Assembly (NCBI RefSeq): GCF_002159625.1
Contig: NZ_NFIZ01000007.1
Coordinates: 1 to 64,000, forward strand
Reading direction: 5' to 3'
Origin: Olsenella sp. An285
Lineage (GTDB): Bacteria; Actinomycetota; Coriobacteriia; Coriobacteriales; Atopobiaceae
DNA length: 64,000 nucleotides
Shown here: positions 1 through 8,140 of the stretch, piece after piece
Layout of the letters: every line of letters begins with the position of its first letter
Position numbering within the stretch: the first letter of the stretch is position 1
The notes under the pieces: model-generated
What the model was told of the DNA's origin: nothing
What the model saw: the letters and a program-made list of their open reading frames with translations, nothing else
The model's database searches: none
Position numbers and translations under genes: made by a program

Positions 1-596
1 GGCTGGGACGGGGCCTCGGAGGCGCGGCGCGCGGGGGCGTGGGAGCCCTCGGAGCGACGCTGGCCGCGCTCGCGGCTGGCGGCCTTCTTCTGGGAGGCCT
101 CCTCGGCCTGCTGCTTCAGGATCTGCTCCTGCTGCGCGATCTGGTCCAGGAGGGACGAGAAGGACGGGACGCTCTTGGGAGCGTTGTCGCGCACGCGGTT
201 CTTCTCGGCCTCCTCGCGGGCCTTGCGCTCAGCCTCGGCCCTAGCCTCCTCCTTGGCCTTGCGCTCGGCCTCGGCGGCAGCGCGGCGGCGCTCCTCCTCG
301 GCGCGCTCGCGCTCGCGGCGCTTCTCGGCCTCGATGCGCTCGGCCTCGGCCTGGGCGGCGGCGGCACGGGCCTCCTCGGCCTTTGCCTCCTCCTCGGCCT
401 TGCGGGCGGCCTCGATCTCCGCCGCACGGGCCTCGAGGATGGGCTTGAGCTTCTTGCGGACCATGGAGACGTAGGCGTCCTCCAGGGTCGACGACGCCGA
501 CTTGGCGGGGATCTTCATGTCCTGGAGGTGTCCGAGCATCTCCTTGCTCGACATCCCGTATTCCTTAGCGAGGTCATGTACGCGCGTCTTTGCCAT
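1..596 (-). CDS. infB: translation initiation factor IF-2, N-terminal part (cut by window edge)
   Basis: IF-2 places initiator tRNA on the 30S subunit and is the GTPase of subunit joining. Only about 198 N-terminal residues are visible; the GTPase and C-terminal domains lie beyond base 1. Residues 1-50 (MAKTRVHDLAKEYGMSSKE...) match the IF2_N domain. After that comes a long, low-complexity Glu/Ala/Arg/Lys stretch (about residues 55-150) that looks like the usual flexible helical linker. The ATG at 594-596 follows a GGAAGGTAGG ribosome-binding site. It is the third gene of rimP-nusA-infB, 63 nt after nusA, with no ylxR gene between them. Confidence 0.95.
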   Translation of the reverse strand, partial: MAKTRVHDLAKEYGMSSKEMLGHLQDMKIPAKSASSTLEDAYVSMVRKKLKPILEARAAEIEAARKAEEEAKAEEARAAAAQAEAERIEAEKRRERERAEEERRRAAAEAERKAKEEARAEAERKAREEAEKNRVRDNAPKSVPSFSSLLDQIAQQEQILKQQAEEASQKKAASRERGQRRSEGSHAPARRASEAPSQ

Positions 597-659
597 GTGA
601 CCTACCTTCCAAAAACCAACGGGCGGCTGCCCGTGCCTCTCGTGGATGCGACGTGTTCG

Positions 660-1904
660 CTAGATGAGCGAGTCGGGGTCGTCAGAGACCTCGGCGTCGG
701 CCATGGCCTCGTGGATGCCGCAGTAGCGCGACCCGGGGCGCGCCATGTTGCGGCAGGGCACGCCGGAGGCGCTCACGTACTCGCAGCGGTGGGACTCGCC
801 GTCCTCGACCTCGTCCTCCTCGATCGTGGCACGCGGCAGGTCGCGGAGCACGCCCGCGGCGAGGCTCTCGTTCTTGATGTCGATGTGCAGGCCCGTGAGG
901 CGCGCGGCGAGGCGGGCGTTCTGGCCCTCCTTGCCGATGGCGAGGGAGAGCTGGTCGTCCGGCACGATGACGGTGGCGTAGTTGTTCTCCTCGTCGATGA
1001 CCACGCGGGAGACGCGGGCCGGGGAGAGTGCGGAGGCCACGCGGCGCGCCGGGTCGTCGCTCCAGAGGACCACGTCGACGCGCTCGCCGCGCAGCTCGGA
1101 GACGACGGTGCGCACGCGGCTGCCCTTGGGGCCGACGCAGGCGCCCACCGGGTCGAGTCGGGAGTCGTTGGAAGAGACGGCCACCTTGGAGCGGATGCCG
1201 GGCTCGCGCGCGACGCTCCTCACCTCGACGACGCCGTCGTAGACCTCGGGCACCTCGAGCTCAAAGAGGCGGCGAAGCAGGTCCGGGTGCGTGCGAGAGA
1301 CCACGATGGGCGGGCGCTGGCGCTCGCCGCGGACCACGGGCTGCGTGGAGTTGGGGTCGCGCACGTCGATGATGATGGCGCGCAGGCGCTGGTTGTGGCT
1401 GTAGCGCTCGCCCGCGGGACGCTCGTTGCGCTCCTCGGGGTAGCGGCGCTGGTCGAAGTGCGGGAGCTCCGCCTCGACGCCCTCGCGGATCTTGATGATG
1501 GTGAAGTCAGGCGTGGTCTGGAGGACGGTGCCCGTGATGATGTCGCCCACGCGCTGCGAGAACTCCTCGTAGATCTGCAGGCGGGCGGCGTTGCGCACGA
1601 TGGCCTTGATCTCGGCCTTGGCGTGCTGCGCGGCGATGCGGCTCGTTCCGGGCGGGGTGACGTCGACCTCGTCGAACTCGGAGTACTCGCCGGTCTCCGG
1701 GTCCTCCTCGCCCCTGGGGACGAGCTCGTAGACATAGACGCGGCCGGTCTGGCGGTCGATCGTCACGCGCGCGCCGAAGGGCAGGTGCAGGACGTCGGTG
1801 TAGCTCTTGGCGAGCGACTGCTCCAGGCGGTCGATCAGGTAGAGCTGGTCGATGTGCTTCTCCTGGCAGAGGAGCTCGAGGGCTTCCATCATCTCAGAGG
1901 CCAT
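660..1904 (-). CDS. nusA: transcription termination/antitermination factor NusA with C-terminal zinc-finger-like tail
   Basis: NusA binds RNA polymerase and nascent RNA and modulates pausing, termination and antitermination. The 414-residue protein has an N-terminal RNAP-binding domain (about 1-125), an S1 domain beginning near [11 protein letters not shown], then two KH domains ([12 protein letters not shown] and [18 protein letters not shown]). After the KH2 region there is an acidic linker and an unusual tail with Cys374, Cys384, Cys395 and His398 (C-x9-C-x10-C-x2-H), which looks like a small metal-binding knuckle. Standard actinobacterial NusA lacks this, and the usual downstream ylxR gene is missing here. 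Start ATG follows GGAAGGA; rimP ends 12 nt upstream. Confidence 0.96.
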   Translation of the reverse strand: MASEMMEALELLCQEKHIDQLYLIDRLEQSLAKSYTDVLHLPFGARVTIDRQTGRVYVYELVPRGEEDPETGEYSEFDEVDVTPPGTSRIAAQHAKAEIKAIVRNAARLQIYEEFSQRVGDIITGTVLQTTPDFTIIKIREGVEAELPHFDQRRYPEERNERPAGERYSHNQRLRAIIIDVRDPNSTQPVVRGERQRPPIVVSRTHPDLLRRLFELEVPEVYDGVVEVRSVAREPGIRSKVAVSSNDSRLDPVGACVGPKGSRVRTVVSELRGERVDVVLWSDDPARRVASALSPARVSRVVIDEENNYATVIVPDDQLSLAIGKEGQNARLAARLTGLHIDIKNESLAAGVLRDLPRATIEEDEVEDGESHRCEYVSASGVPCRNMARPGSRYCGIHEAMADAEVSDDPDSLI

Positions 1905-1916
1905 GGCGGTTCCTTC

Positions 1917-2423
1917 CTAGTTCTTCTTGGCGCGCCCGCCCTTGGCGGCGTCGCCGAAGTCCGGCTTGATCGTGCACTTCCTGATGTCGTCGAGGGAGAG
2001 CTCCACGCGCTCGCCGTCGCACTCGAGGGCGACGATGCCACCCTCGATGCCGAGGAGCGTGCCCGTGAAGCGACGGCGCCCCTCGCCGGGGACGAGGCTC
2101 GCGGAGACGGTCTGCCCCGCAAAGCGCTCGAAGTCCCTCGCCTTGCGCAGCGGGCGGGACATGCCCGGGGAGGACACCTCGAGCGTGAAGCTCGACGGAA
2201 TGGGGTCGAGCTCGTCGAGCGTCTCGGAGATCCACTCGGTCTCCTGGGTCACCTCGTCGAGCGAGATGGTTGGGGCCTCCTCGTCCGCGTGGTCAATCCG
2301 CACGCGGACGCACGGGGCCTTGCTCGCGCCGACGACCTCCACGTCGACGACGTCGATTCCGCGCTCCGCGGCGCGGGGCTCGAGCGCGTCGATGATGGCC
2401 TGCTCGAGGGCTGGCTTTGGCAT
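1917..2423 (-). CDS. rimP: ribosome maturation factor RimP
   Basis: RimP is needed for maturation of the 30S subunit. The 168-residue protein has the expected two-domain organisation: an N-terminal alpha/beta domain starting MPKPALEQAIIDAL and containing the family hallmark LEVSSPGMSRPL (about residues 81-92), then an SH3-like C-terminal domain (FTGTLLGIEGGIVALE...). It ends with a basic GGRAKKN tail. First gene of the rimP-nusA-infB operon; a promoter and structured leader lie just upstream. Start ATG at 2421-2423 follows GGGAGG. Confidence 0.95.
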   Translation of the reverse strand: MPKPALEQAIIDALEPRAAERGIDVVDVEVVGASKAPCVRVRIDHADEEAPTISLDEVTQETEWISETLDELDPIPSSFTLEVSSPGMSRPLRKARDFERFAGQTVSASLVPGEGRRRFTGTLLGIEGGIVALECDGERVELSLDDIRKCTIKPDFGDAAKGGRAKKN

Positions 2424-2450
2424 GCGACCTCCCGTCGATTCATACAGAAA

Positions 2451-2482
2451 GGAAGCGGGGCGAGAAGATCCACCCCACTTCC
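2451..2482 (-). promoter_or_regulatory. stem-loop in rimP leader
   Basis: The leader between the predicted rimP promoter and the rimP start contains a hairpin: GGAAG/CTTCC and GGGG/CCCC stems separated by single mismatched bases, with a 12-nt loop. There is no U-tract on the minus strand, so it is probably not a terminator. It may be an mRNA-stabilising or autoregulatory element; that role is inference. Confidence 0.45.
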
Positions 2483-2509
2483 TACGGTTATAGCTTCGAA
2501 TACACAGGT

Positions 2510-2538
2510 AGTTTACGGTGTTTGGGTCCGCGCGTCAA
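2510..2538 (-). promoter_or_regulatory. promoter for rimP-nusA-infB
   Basis: On the minus strand TTGACG (2533-2538) and TAAACT (2510-2515) are separated by exactly 17 bp, a good sigma-A type arrangement. Transcription would begin near 2503, giving an approximately 80-nt leader to the rimP ATG. Confidence 0.6.
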
Positions 2539-2639
2539 CCTCGCCTCCACGATACCGCCACAAGGGCGCTCGGCGAGCGGGCCAGGCGAGAAGGTCCTGT
2601 GGCAACAAGCCAAGGCGCACAGACCACGCGGCCCCCAGC

Positions 2640-2666
2640 TGACAGACTGCTCAGGTCAAACTGTCA
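2640..2666. repeat. 27-bp TGACAG...CTGTCA repeat, single copy
   Basis: This 27-mer begins TGACAGACTGCTCAGG and ends AACTGTCA. It differs at one base from each arm of the perfect inverted repeat at 33139-33208, 30 kb away. It lies in the 366-bp intergenic stretch between leuS and rimP, which otherwise holds only the leuS 3' hairpin and the rimP promoter. Confidence 0.7.
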
Positions 2667-2712
2667 GCTCACCCCTCGCGGCCAAGAGCAATGATCGACA
2701 CGCGCCGGCCCT

Positions 2713-2762
2713 CGACCTTCCGGAGAGAAGTTCCGCGCAGCGCACTTCTCGCAGGAAGGTCG
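2713..2762 (-). terminator. hairpin downstream of leuS
   Basis: CGACCTTCC/GGAAGGTCG (9 bp), a 3-nt internal loop on each side, then GAGAAGT/ACTTCTC (7 bp) around a 12-nt loop. It starts 27 nt after the leuS stop. No U-run follows on the minus strand, so it would be a U-less terminator or a 3' end stabiliser. Confidence 0.6.
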
Positions 2763-2789
2763 GCGGGGTCCGTCAGGTGACGCGAGGGC

Positions 2790-5351
2790 CTACACCGCCA
2801 CGATGTTGACCAGGCGGCCCTTGATAACGATGACCTTCTTGATGTCCTTGCCTGCGAGCTGCTCGGCCACGGCTGCCTTGGCGGCCTCGGCCATCTCGTC
2901 GTCGGAGGCGTCCGCGGCAACGGTCAGGCGGCCGCGCACCTTGCCCTTGATCTGAACGGCGATCTCGACCTCGTCCGCCTTGGCGGCCTCGGCGTCGAAC
3001 TCGGGCCAGGAGGCGTTGTAGACGGAGCCCTCCTGGTGCAAAGCGCCATGCCAGAGCTCCTCGGCCCAGTGCGGGCAGATCGGGGCGAGCATGGTCACGA
3101 TGGCGTTCGCGACGGCAAAGGAAAGCGCCGGGTCGCGCTTCTCGACGGCCACGTCGTTCACGTACTTGGACGCGGCGTTGGTGATCTCCATGACGGCGGA
3201 GATGGCGGTGTTGAACTGACCGCGATCGAAGTCCGCCGTGCACTTGAGGCCCATCGCGTTGACGGTGCGCCAGAGCTCCCTGCCCGCGGCGTCGAGCGTG
3301 CCCGCGCTCACGGCGCCGGCGGCCGCACCCTGGGAGAGCATCCACACCACGCGCCACGCTCGCTTGATGAAGCGGTTGGCGCCGGCGACGGCCTCCTCGT
3401 CCCAGTTGAAGTCCTTCTCGGGCGGGGCGATGAAGAGTATGGCCAGGCGCATCGTGTCCGCGCCGAAGGGCTCGATCACGCTCGAAGGCGGCACCACGTT
3501 GCCCTTGGACTTGGACATGGTGTCGCCGTTGGCGTCCTTGACCATGCCCTGGCAGAGCAGGTTGTCGAAGGGCTCGTCGCAGTCGATCATGCCAAGGTCG
3601 CGCAGGACCTTGGTGAAGAAGCGGCTGTAGAGCAGGTGCAGGATGGCGTGCTCGATGCCGCCGATGTAGTTGTCGACCGGCATCCAGCGGTCCACGGCCT
3701 CCTTGGAGAAGGGCAGCTCCTCGTTGTGGGGGTCGCAGTAGCGCAGGTAGTACCAGCTCGAGCAGGTGAAGGTGTCCATCGTGTCCGTGATGCGGCGGGC
3801 GGGCTTGCCACACTTGGGGCACGTGGTCTCGTAGAAGGGGGCATACTCGGCGAGCGTCTCGCCGGCACCCAGGTCCAGGTTGTCCGGCAGCGTGACGGGC
3901 AGCTGGTCGTAGGGCACGGGGACGTCGCCGCAGCAGTCGCAGTGGATCATCGGGATGGGGTTGCCCCAGTAGCGCTGGCGGCTGATGAGCCAGTCGCGCA
4001 GGCGGAACTGCACCGTCTTGCGGCCGAGCCCCTCCTGCCCGAGCCACTCGATGATGGCGTCGACGGCCTCGGAGTGCTTGCCGCCCTTCATGCCGGTGAA
4101 GCGGCCGGACTGCACGAGGTAGCCCTCGGCCTCCATGGCGTGGTCCCAGTCGACGGAGGTCACGCGGAGCTCGCGCTCGTCCTTGAGCTCATCGTACAGC
4201 GGGTCGTCCTTCTCGCAGATGATCGGGGCGATCTCGAGGCCGTACTTCTTGGCGAAGTCGAAGTCGCGCTGGTCGCCGCAGGGAACGCCCATGACGGCGC
4301 CGGTGCCGTAGTCCATGAGGACGTAGTCGGCGACCCAGATGGGCGCCGGGCGGCCGTTCACAGGGTTAATGACGTAACGACCGGTGAAGACGCCGTGCTT
4401 CTCGCGCTCGGATCCCTGGCGGTCGACCGAGGAGACCTTCTCCGCGGCGGCCTTGAGCTCGAGGAAGGCGGCCTCGTGCTCGGTGCCGGCCACGAGCTCG
4501 GCGGCGAGTGGGCTCTCGGGCGGCAGCAGGAAGAAGCTCACGCCAAAGAGCGTGTCGGGACGCGTGGTGAAGACGGTGATCTTGGTGTCGGTGGGCGTGA
4601 CGCCGTCGACGTCCGCCAGGGCGAAGTCGATCTCGGCGCCCTCGGAGCGGCCGATCCAGTTGGCCTGCATCGCGCGAACGCGCTCGGGCCACTTGCCCTC
4701 GAGGAGCTTGAGGTCGTCGAGGAGCTCCTGGGCGTAGTCGGTGATCTTGAAGTACCACTGGGAGAGCGGGCGCTTCTCGGGGATGGAGCCGCAGCGCCAG
4801 CACTTGCCGTCGACGACCTGCTCGTTGGCGAGGACGGTCTGGCAGCCCGGGCACCAGTTCACCGGAGAGGTGTCGCGGTAGACCAGGCCCTTCTCCCACA
4901 TCTTGAGAAAGATCCACTGACCCCACTTGTAGTACTCGGGGTCGCAGGTGTTGAACATGCGATCGTAGTCATAGGAGAAGCCCATGCGGCGCATGGTCTT
5001 GGTGGCCTGGTCGATGTTCTGGTGCGTCCAGACGCTCGCCTGCGTGTTGTGCTTGATGGCAGCGTTCTCCGCGGGCAGGCCAAAGGCGTCGTAGCCCATG
5101 GGGTGCAGCACGTCGAAGCCGCGCATGCGGGCCTGGCGGGCCATGGCGTCGCCGATGGTGTAGTTGCGCGCGTGGCCCATGTGCAGGTCGCCCGAGGGGT
5201 ACGGGAACATCTCGAGCACGTACTTCTTGGGCTTGCTCGGGTCCTCCTCGGTCTTGTAGAGCTCGTCGGCCTCCCAGGCCGCCTGCCACTTGGTCTCGAT
5301 GGCCTCGGCGTCGTAGGCCGGGACCTCGAAGTTCTTCTCGGCGTCGCTCAT
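2790..5351 (-). CDS. leuS: leucyl-tRNA synthetase
   Basis: Charges tRNA-Leu with leucine. The 853-residue class Ia enzyme shows HIGH-type HMGH at residues 57-60 ([15 protein letters not shown]), Cys pairs of zinc-ribbon type (NWCPGCQ...CWRCGS and CDCC...[10 protein letters not shown]), an editing-domain region in the middle and the MSKSKGNV catalytic loop near residue 612. The C-terminus carries an anticodon-binding domain and ends GRLVNIVAV. The longer possible start at 5444 is rejected because the ATG at 5349-5351 has AAGGAG 8 nt upstream and matches usual N-termini. It appears monocistronic, with an extended -10 promoter about 38 bp upstream and a hairpin after the stop. Confidence 0.97.
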   Translation of the reverse strand: MSDAEKNFEVPAYDAEAIETKWQAAWEADELYKTEEDPSKPKKYVLEMFPYPSGDLHMGHARNYTIGDAMARQARMRGFDVLHPMGYDAFGLPAENAAIKHNTQASVWTHQNIDQATKTMRRMGFSYDYDRMFNTCDPEYYKWGQWIFLKMWEKGLVYRDTSPVNWCPGCQTVLANEQVVDGKCWRCGSIPEKRPLSQWYFKITDYAQELLDDLKLLEGKWPERVRAMQANWIGRSEGAEIDFALADVDGVTPTDTKITVFTTRPDTLFGVSFFLLPPESPLAAELVAGTEHEAAFLELKAAAEKVSSVDRQGSEREKHGVFTGRYVINPVNGRPAPIWVADYVLMDYGTGAVMGVPCGDQRDFDFAKKYGLEIAPIICEKDDPLYDELKDERELRVTSVDWDHAMEAEGYLVQSGRFTGMKGGKHSEAVDAIIEWLGQEGLGRKTVQFRLRDWLISRQRYWGNPIPMIHCDCCGDVPVPYDQLPVTLPDNLDLGAGETLAEYAPFYETTCPKCGKPARRITDTMDTFTCSSWYYLRYCDPHNEELPFSKEAVDRWMPVDNYIGGIEHAILHLLYSRFFTKVLRDLGMIDCDEPFDNLLCQGMVKDANGDTMSKSKGNVVPPSSVIEPFGADTMRLAILFIAPPEKDFNWDEEAVAGANRFIKRAWRVVWMLSQGAAAGAVSAGTLDAAGRELWRTVNAMGLKCTADFDRGQFNTAISAVMEITNAASKYVNDVAVEKRDPALSFAVANAIVTMLAPICPHWAEELWHGALHQEGSVYNASWPEFDAEAAKADEVEIAVQIKGKVRGRLTVAADASDDEMAEAAKAAVAEQLAGKDIKKVIVIKGRLVNIVAV

Positions 5352-5388
5352 CTGCGTGACTCCTTTGTGTGCGATGGTCAACCGTGCC

Positions 5389-5397
5389 ATTGTAGCA
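5389..5397 (-). promoter_or_regulatory. extended -10 promoter of leuS
   Basis: Minus strand reads TGC-TACAAT (TG at 5396-5397, TACAAT at 5389-5394). No good -35 is visible 17 bp upstream, as expected for an extended -10 promoter. The same TGC-TAnnnT word precedes six other minus-strand genes here. Confidence 0.6.
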
Positions 5398-5450
5398 GCA
5401 ACTCGCATGGCCGCCGAGGTGTTCCTGCGAGAAGTGCGCGGCACGGGACC

Positions 5451-5492
5451 AAAAGCGCGGCCGCCCCGAGGCGCATGCCCCGGGGCGGCCGC
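5451..5492 (-). terminator. intrinsic terminator of guaB
   Basis: Perfect 12-bp stem GCGGCCGCCCCG (5457-5468) / CGGGGCGGCCGC (5481-5492), 12-nt loop, followed on the minus strand by GCTTTT. It lies 24 nt past the guaB stop and upstream of the leuS promoter. Confidence 0.85.
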
Positions 5493-5515
5493 AAAGCCAC
5501 GTTCTTCTCGCCAGA

Positions 5516-7027
5516 CTAGCGGTAGCTCACGCTGTGCTGGGAGTCCTTGACCACGACGTCGTGCGCGCCGCCCTCAACGATGGAGGTCGAGCTCACGAGC
5601 GTGAGGCGCGCCTTCTCCTGGAGCTCCTTGATCGTGAGCGCGCCGCAGTTGCACATCGTGGACTTGATCTTGTAGATCGTCTGGCCCACGCCCTCCTTGA
5701 GGGAGCCGGCGTAGGGCACGTAGGAGTCGACGCCCTCGACGAAGCCGAGCTTGGTGGCGCCGCCCTGGTCGTAGCGCTGCCAGTTGCGGGCGCGCGCGGA
5801 GCCCTCGCCCCAGTACTCCTTCATGTACTGGCCGTTGACGTTCACGCGCTCCGTGGGGGACTCGTCAAAGCGGGCGAAGTAGCGACCGAGCATCATGAAG
5901 TCGGCGCCCATGGCAAGGGCGAGCGTCATGTGGTAGTCGTAGACGATGCCGCCGTCGGAGCAGACGGGAACGTAGATGCCGGTCTCCTCGAAGTACTTGT
6001 CGCGAGCGCGGCAGACGTCGATGACCGCGGAGGCCTGGCCGCGGCCGATGCCCTTGGTCTCGCGCGTGATGCAGATCGAGCCGCCGCCGATGCCCACCTT
6101 CACGAAGTCCGCGCCGCAGTCCGCGAGGAAGCGGAAGCCGTCCTCGTCCACGACGTTGCCGGCGCCCACCTTGACCGAGTCGCCGTAGTTGGCGCGGACC
6201 CACTCGAGGGTGCGCTTCTGCCACTCGGAGAAGCCCTCCGAGGAGTCGATGCACAGGACGTCAGCGCCAGCCTCCACGAGCAGCGGCACGCGCTCGGCGT
6301 AGTCGCGGGTGTTGATGCCGGCGCCGACCATGTAGCGCTTGTTGGCGTCCAGGAGCTCGTTGGGGTTGGACTTGTGCTGGTCGTAGTCCTTGCGGAAGAC
6401 GATGCCCACCAGGTGGTCGTTCTCGTCCACGACGGGCAGGGCGTTGAGCTTGTTGTCCCAGATGACGTCGTTGGCCTTCTTGAGGGTGATGTCCTTGTCC
6501 CCCACGATGAGCTTCTCGCGCGGGGTCATGAAGTCGCGGACCTTCTTCTGGTGGTCGTCGCGGCTGGGGCGGTAGTCGCGGCTGGTCACGATGCCAAGGA
6601 GCTTGCCACGGGAGGAGCCGTCGTCGGTGACGGGCATGGTGGAGTGGCCGGTGCGCTCCTTGAGCTCCATGACCTGCTCCATGGTCATGTCCGGCGTGAG
6701 GGTGGAGTCGGACTCCACGAAGCCGGCCTTGTGGTCCTTCACGGCCTTGACCATGGCCGCCTCGGACTCGGGCGTCTGGTTGCCGTAGATGAAGGCGAGG
6801 CCGCCCTCGATGGCGAGCGCCACGCCCATGTCAACGCCGGAGACGGACTGCATGATGGCCGAGACCATGGGGATGTTGAGGGAGAGCGCGGGCTCCTCGC
6901 CGCGACGGAACCTCACGAGCGGCGTCTTGAGCGAGACGTTGGCGGGAATGTTCTCCGCCGAGGAGTATCCGGGGACGAGCAGGTACTCGGAAAAGGTGTG
7001 GGACTCCCCCTCGAAGAACGTGGCCAT
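5516..7027 (-). CDS. guaB: IMP dehydrogenase, Tritrichomonas-like subtype
   Basis: Oxidises IMP to XMP with NAD+, the first committed step of GMP synthesis. The 503-residue protein has a TIM-barrel catalytic domain interrupted by two CBS domains (about residues 95-230). The catalytic loop [18 protein letters not shown] carries the nucleophile Cys319. It lacks the YRGMGS-type phosphate loop of common bacterial GuaB and instead has [16 protein letters not shown] and ends [12 protein letters not shown]. Length, Cys number and these motifs match the well-studied protozoan Tritrichomonas foetus enzyme as I remember it. ATG at 7025-7027; promoter TGCTACAAT upstream and a strong terminator downstream indicate a single-gene unit. 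Confidence 0.93.
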   Translation of the reverse strand: MATFFEGESHTFSEYLLVPGYSSAENIPANVSLKTPLVRFRRGEEPALSLNIPMVSAIMQSVSGVDMGVALAIEGGLAFIYGNQTPESEAAMVKAVKDHKAGFVESDSTLTPDMTMEQVMELKERTGHSTMPVTDDGSSRGKLLGIVTSRDYRPSRDDHQKKVRDFMTPREKLIVGDKDITLKKANDVIWDNKLNALPVVDENDHLVGIVFRKDYDQHKSNPNELLDANKRYMVGAGINTRDYAERVPLLVEAGADVLCIDSSEGFSEWQKRTLEWVRANYGDSVKVGAGNVVDEDGFRFLADCGADFVKVGIGGGSICITRETKGIGRGQASAVIDVCRARDKYFEETGIYVPVCSDGGIVYDYHMTLALAMGADFMMLGRYFARFDESPTERVNVNGQYMKEYWGEGSARARNWQRYDQGGATKLGFVEGVDSYVPYAGSLKEGVGQTIYKIKSTMCNCGALTIKELQEKARLTLVSSTSIVEGGAHDVVVKDSQHSVSYR

Positions 7028-7083
7028 GTGCTGGCTCCTCTCCCCGCCCGCGGCGGAAACAACCCCGTAACGAAATTTGAGTC

Positions 7084-7092
7084 ATTGTAGCA
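7084..7092 (-). promoter_or_regulatory. extended -10 promoter of guaB
   Basis: Minus strand TGC-TACAAT, identical to the leuS promoter word; 57 bp upstream of the guaB ATG. Confidence 0.6.
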
Positions 7093-7173
7093 TCCGCTCA
7101 CGGGTTTTTCAGCCACCGTTTGCCGAGAACTACCTGCTCACGATAAGGACACGCCGAGAAGGACGCGTCCTCG

Positions 7174-7179
7174 TATACT
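7174..7179 (+). promoter_or_regulatory. possible -10 of the AraC-type regulator gene
   Basis: TATACT 25 bp upstream of the ATG at 7204. The -35 region is not recognisable, so this is tentative. A GGACGCGTCC palindrome (7161-7170) sits just upstream and could be an operator. Confidence 0.3.
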
Positions 7180-7203
7180 TGACGGGTCGAGAGGGGGGTT
7201 CCC

Positions 7204-8031
7204 ATGGAGAGCGGACGCGTTGCCGCGGCAGTGCGGCAGATCATTGACGAGACGGCGCGACGCGAGCCGCGGCCCGGACGAAACGTCCTCATGCTGGCCT
7301 GGTTCGAGGACGAAGAGGGCAAGCTGCCGCGCAACCCCGGTGACTACGACATCATCTCGATGACGGCGCCGCTCGGCGGGCTTTGCGGAGACGCCGCGCG
7401 CCCGGACGCCGATCGAAAGGTGTTTCTGGCGCTGTACTTTATTACTGAGTGCTTCGTGCAGAGCCTTACGCCCATCGCGGATGAGGACTCACCGCTCTTT
7501 CGCATGCTCACGACCACTGCCACGAAGAGGCACGCCGTGCGCCGCGTCAACGCTCCCGACCCCAACAAGGAGCTCATGGTCGACCTCTTTGCCGCCGCGG
7601 CGGTGGCCTACGTGGAGCGGCGCGACGGCTGGGAGCAGGTGGTGGAGGCGCTGGGCGTCGCCATCGTTGCCCTGGTCTCCCCCGTCGTCCCCGAGGAGGG
7701 GCCCAAGGGGGCTGACGAGGTTCTCGCCGTGATCTTGCAGGACATCGCCGCGCGCCCTGAGTCCGCTAGCCTCTCCGGGCTGGCGCGGCGCTACTCCTAC
7801 AGCACGACCTACCTCTCGGAGCTCATCCACGAGCGCTGCGGCATGACGTTCACCGAGCTCGTGACCAGGCACCGCATGGACCGCGCCGCGATGCTGCTGC
7901 GCGCGACGCGGCTGCCGGTGCGCGAGGTGGCCCGCCAGGTGGGCTACTCGGGGACGAGCAACTTTTACCGCGCTTTCCGGGCGCAGTTTGGGTGCGGACC
8001 GGCCGAGTGGCGGGCGGGCGCCGGAAATTAG
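7204..8031 (+). CDS. AraC-family transcriptional regulator
   Basis: 275 residues. The C-terminal ~95 residues form a typical AraC/XylS DNA-binding domain with two helix-turn-helix units: LSGLARRYSYSTTYLSELIHE and the signature VREVARQVGYSGTSNFYRAF followed by FGCGPAEWR. The N-terminal ~180 residues are not a recognisable arabinose-cupin; they contain a hydrophobic helix (VVEALGVAIVALVSPVV) and may sense a ligand. ATG preceded by AGGGGGG. It is convergent with the two ABC half-transporters at 8.1-11.4 kb and is a reasonable candidate to control them; that link is inference from proximity. Ligand unknown. Confidence 0.88.
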   Translation: MESGRVAAAVRQIIDETARREPRPGRNVLMLAWFEDEEGKLPRNPGDYDIISMTAPLGGLCGDAARPDADRKVFLALYFITECFVQSLTPIADEDSPLFRMLTTTATKRHAVRRVNAPDPNKELMVDLFAAAAVAYVERRDGWEQVVEALGVAIVALVSPVVPEEGPKGADEVLAVILQDIAARPESASLSGLARRYSYSTTYLSELIHERCGMTFTELVTRHRMDRAAMLLRATRLPVREVARQVGYSGTSNFYRAFRAQFGCGPAEWRAGAGN

Positions 8032-8121
8032 TTCGCATTGGGAACCTGAAGAAGCGAGCGCTTGCCGCGTTTCCCCTGTTGCGACAATTCTTTCAGGAAC
8101 CCAATGCGAGCTATTTTCCGG
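8021..8121. terminator. bidirectional hairpin between convergent genes
   Basis: Arms of about 33 bp (8021-8053 and 8088-8121) begin CCGGAAA and contain TCGCATTGGG and CCTGAA blocks, with only a few mismatches, around a 34-nt loop that holds its own small palindrome (AGCGCT). The left arm overlaps the last codons and stop of the AraC gene; the right arm lies 20 nt past the ABC gene stop. Likely terminates both units. Confidence 0.7.
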
Positions 8122-8140
8122 AGATGGCAGGAGACCGCCC

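Noticed and set aside
39-2642. 867-codon plus-strand ORF across infB-nusA-rimP
   Set aside because: Antisense shadow of three clear genes; composition is Leu/Gly/Arg-rich nonsense typical of GC-rich opposite frames.
3036-5519. 827-codon plus-strand ORF opposite leuS
   Set aside because: Antisense shadow; no family motifs, while leuS on the other strand is complete.
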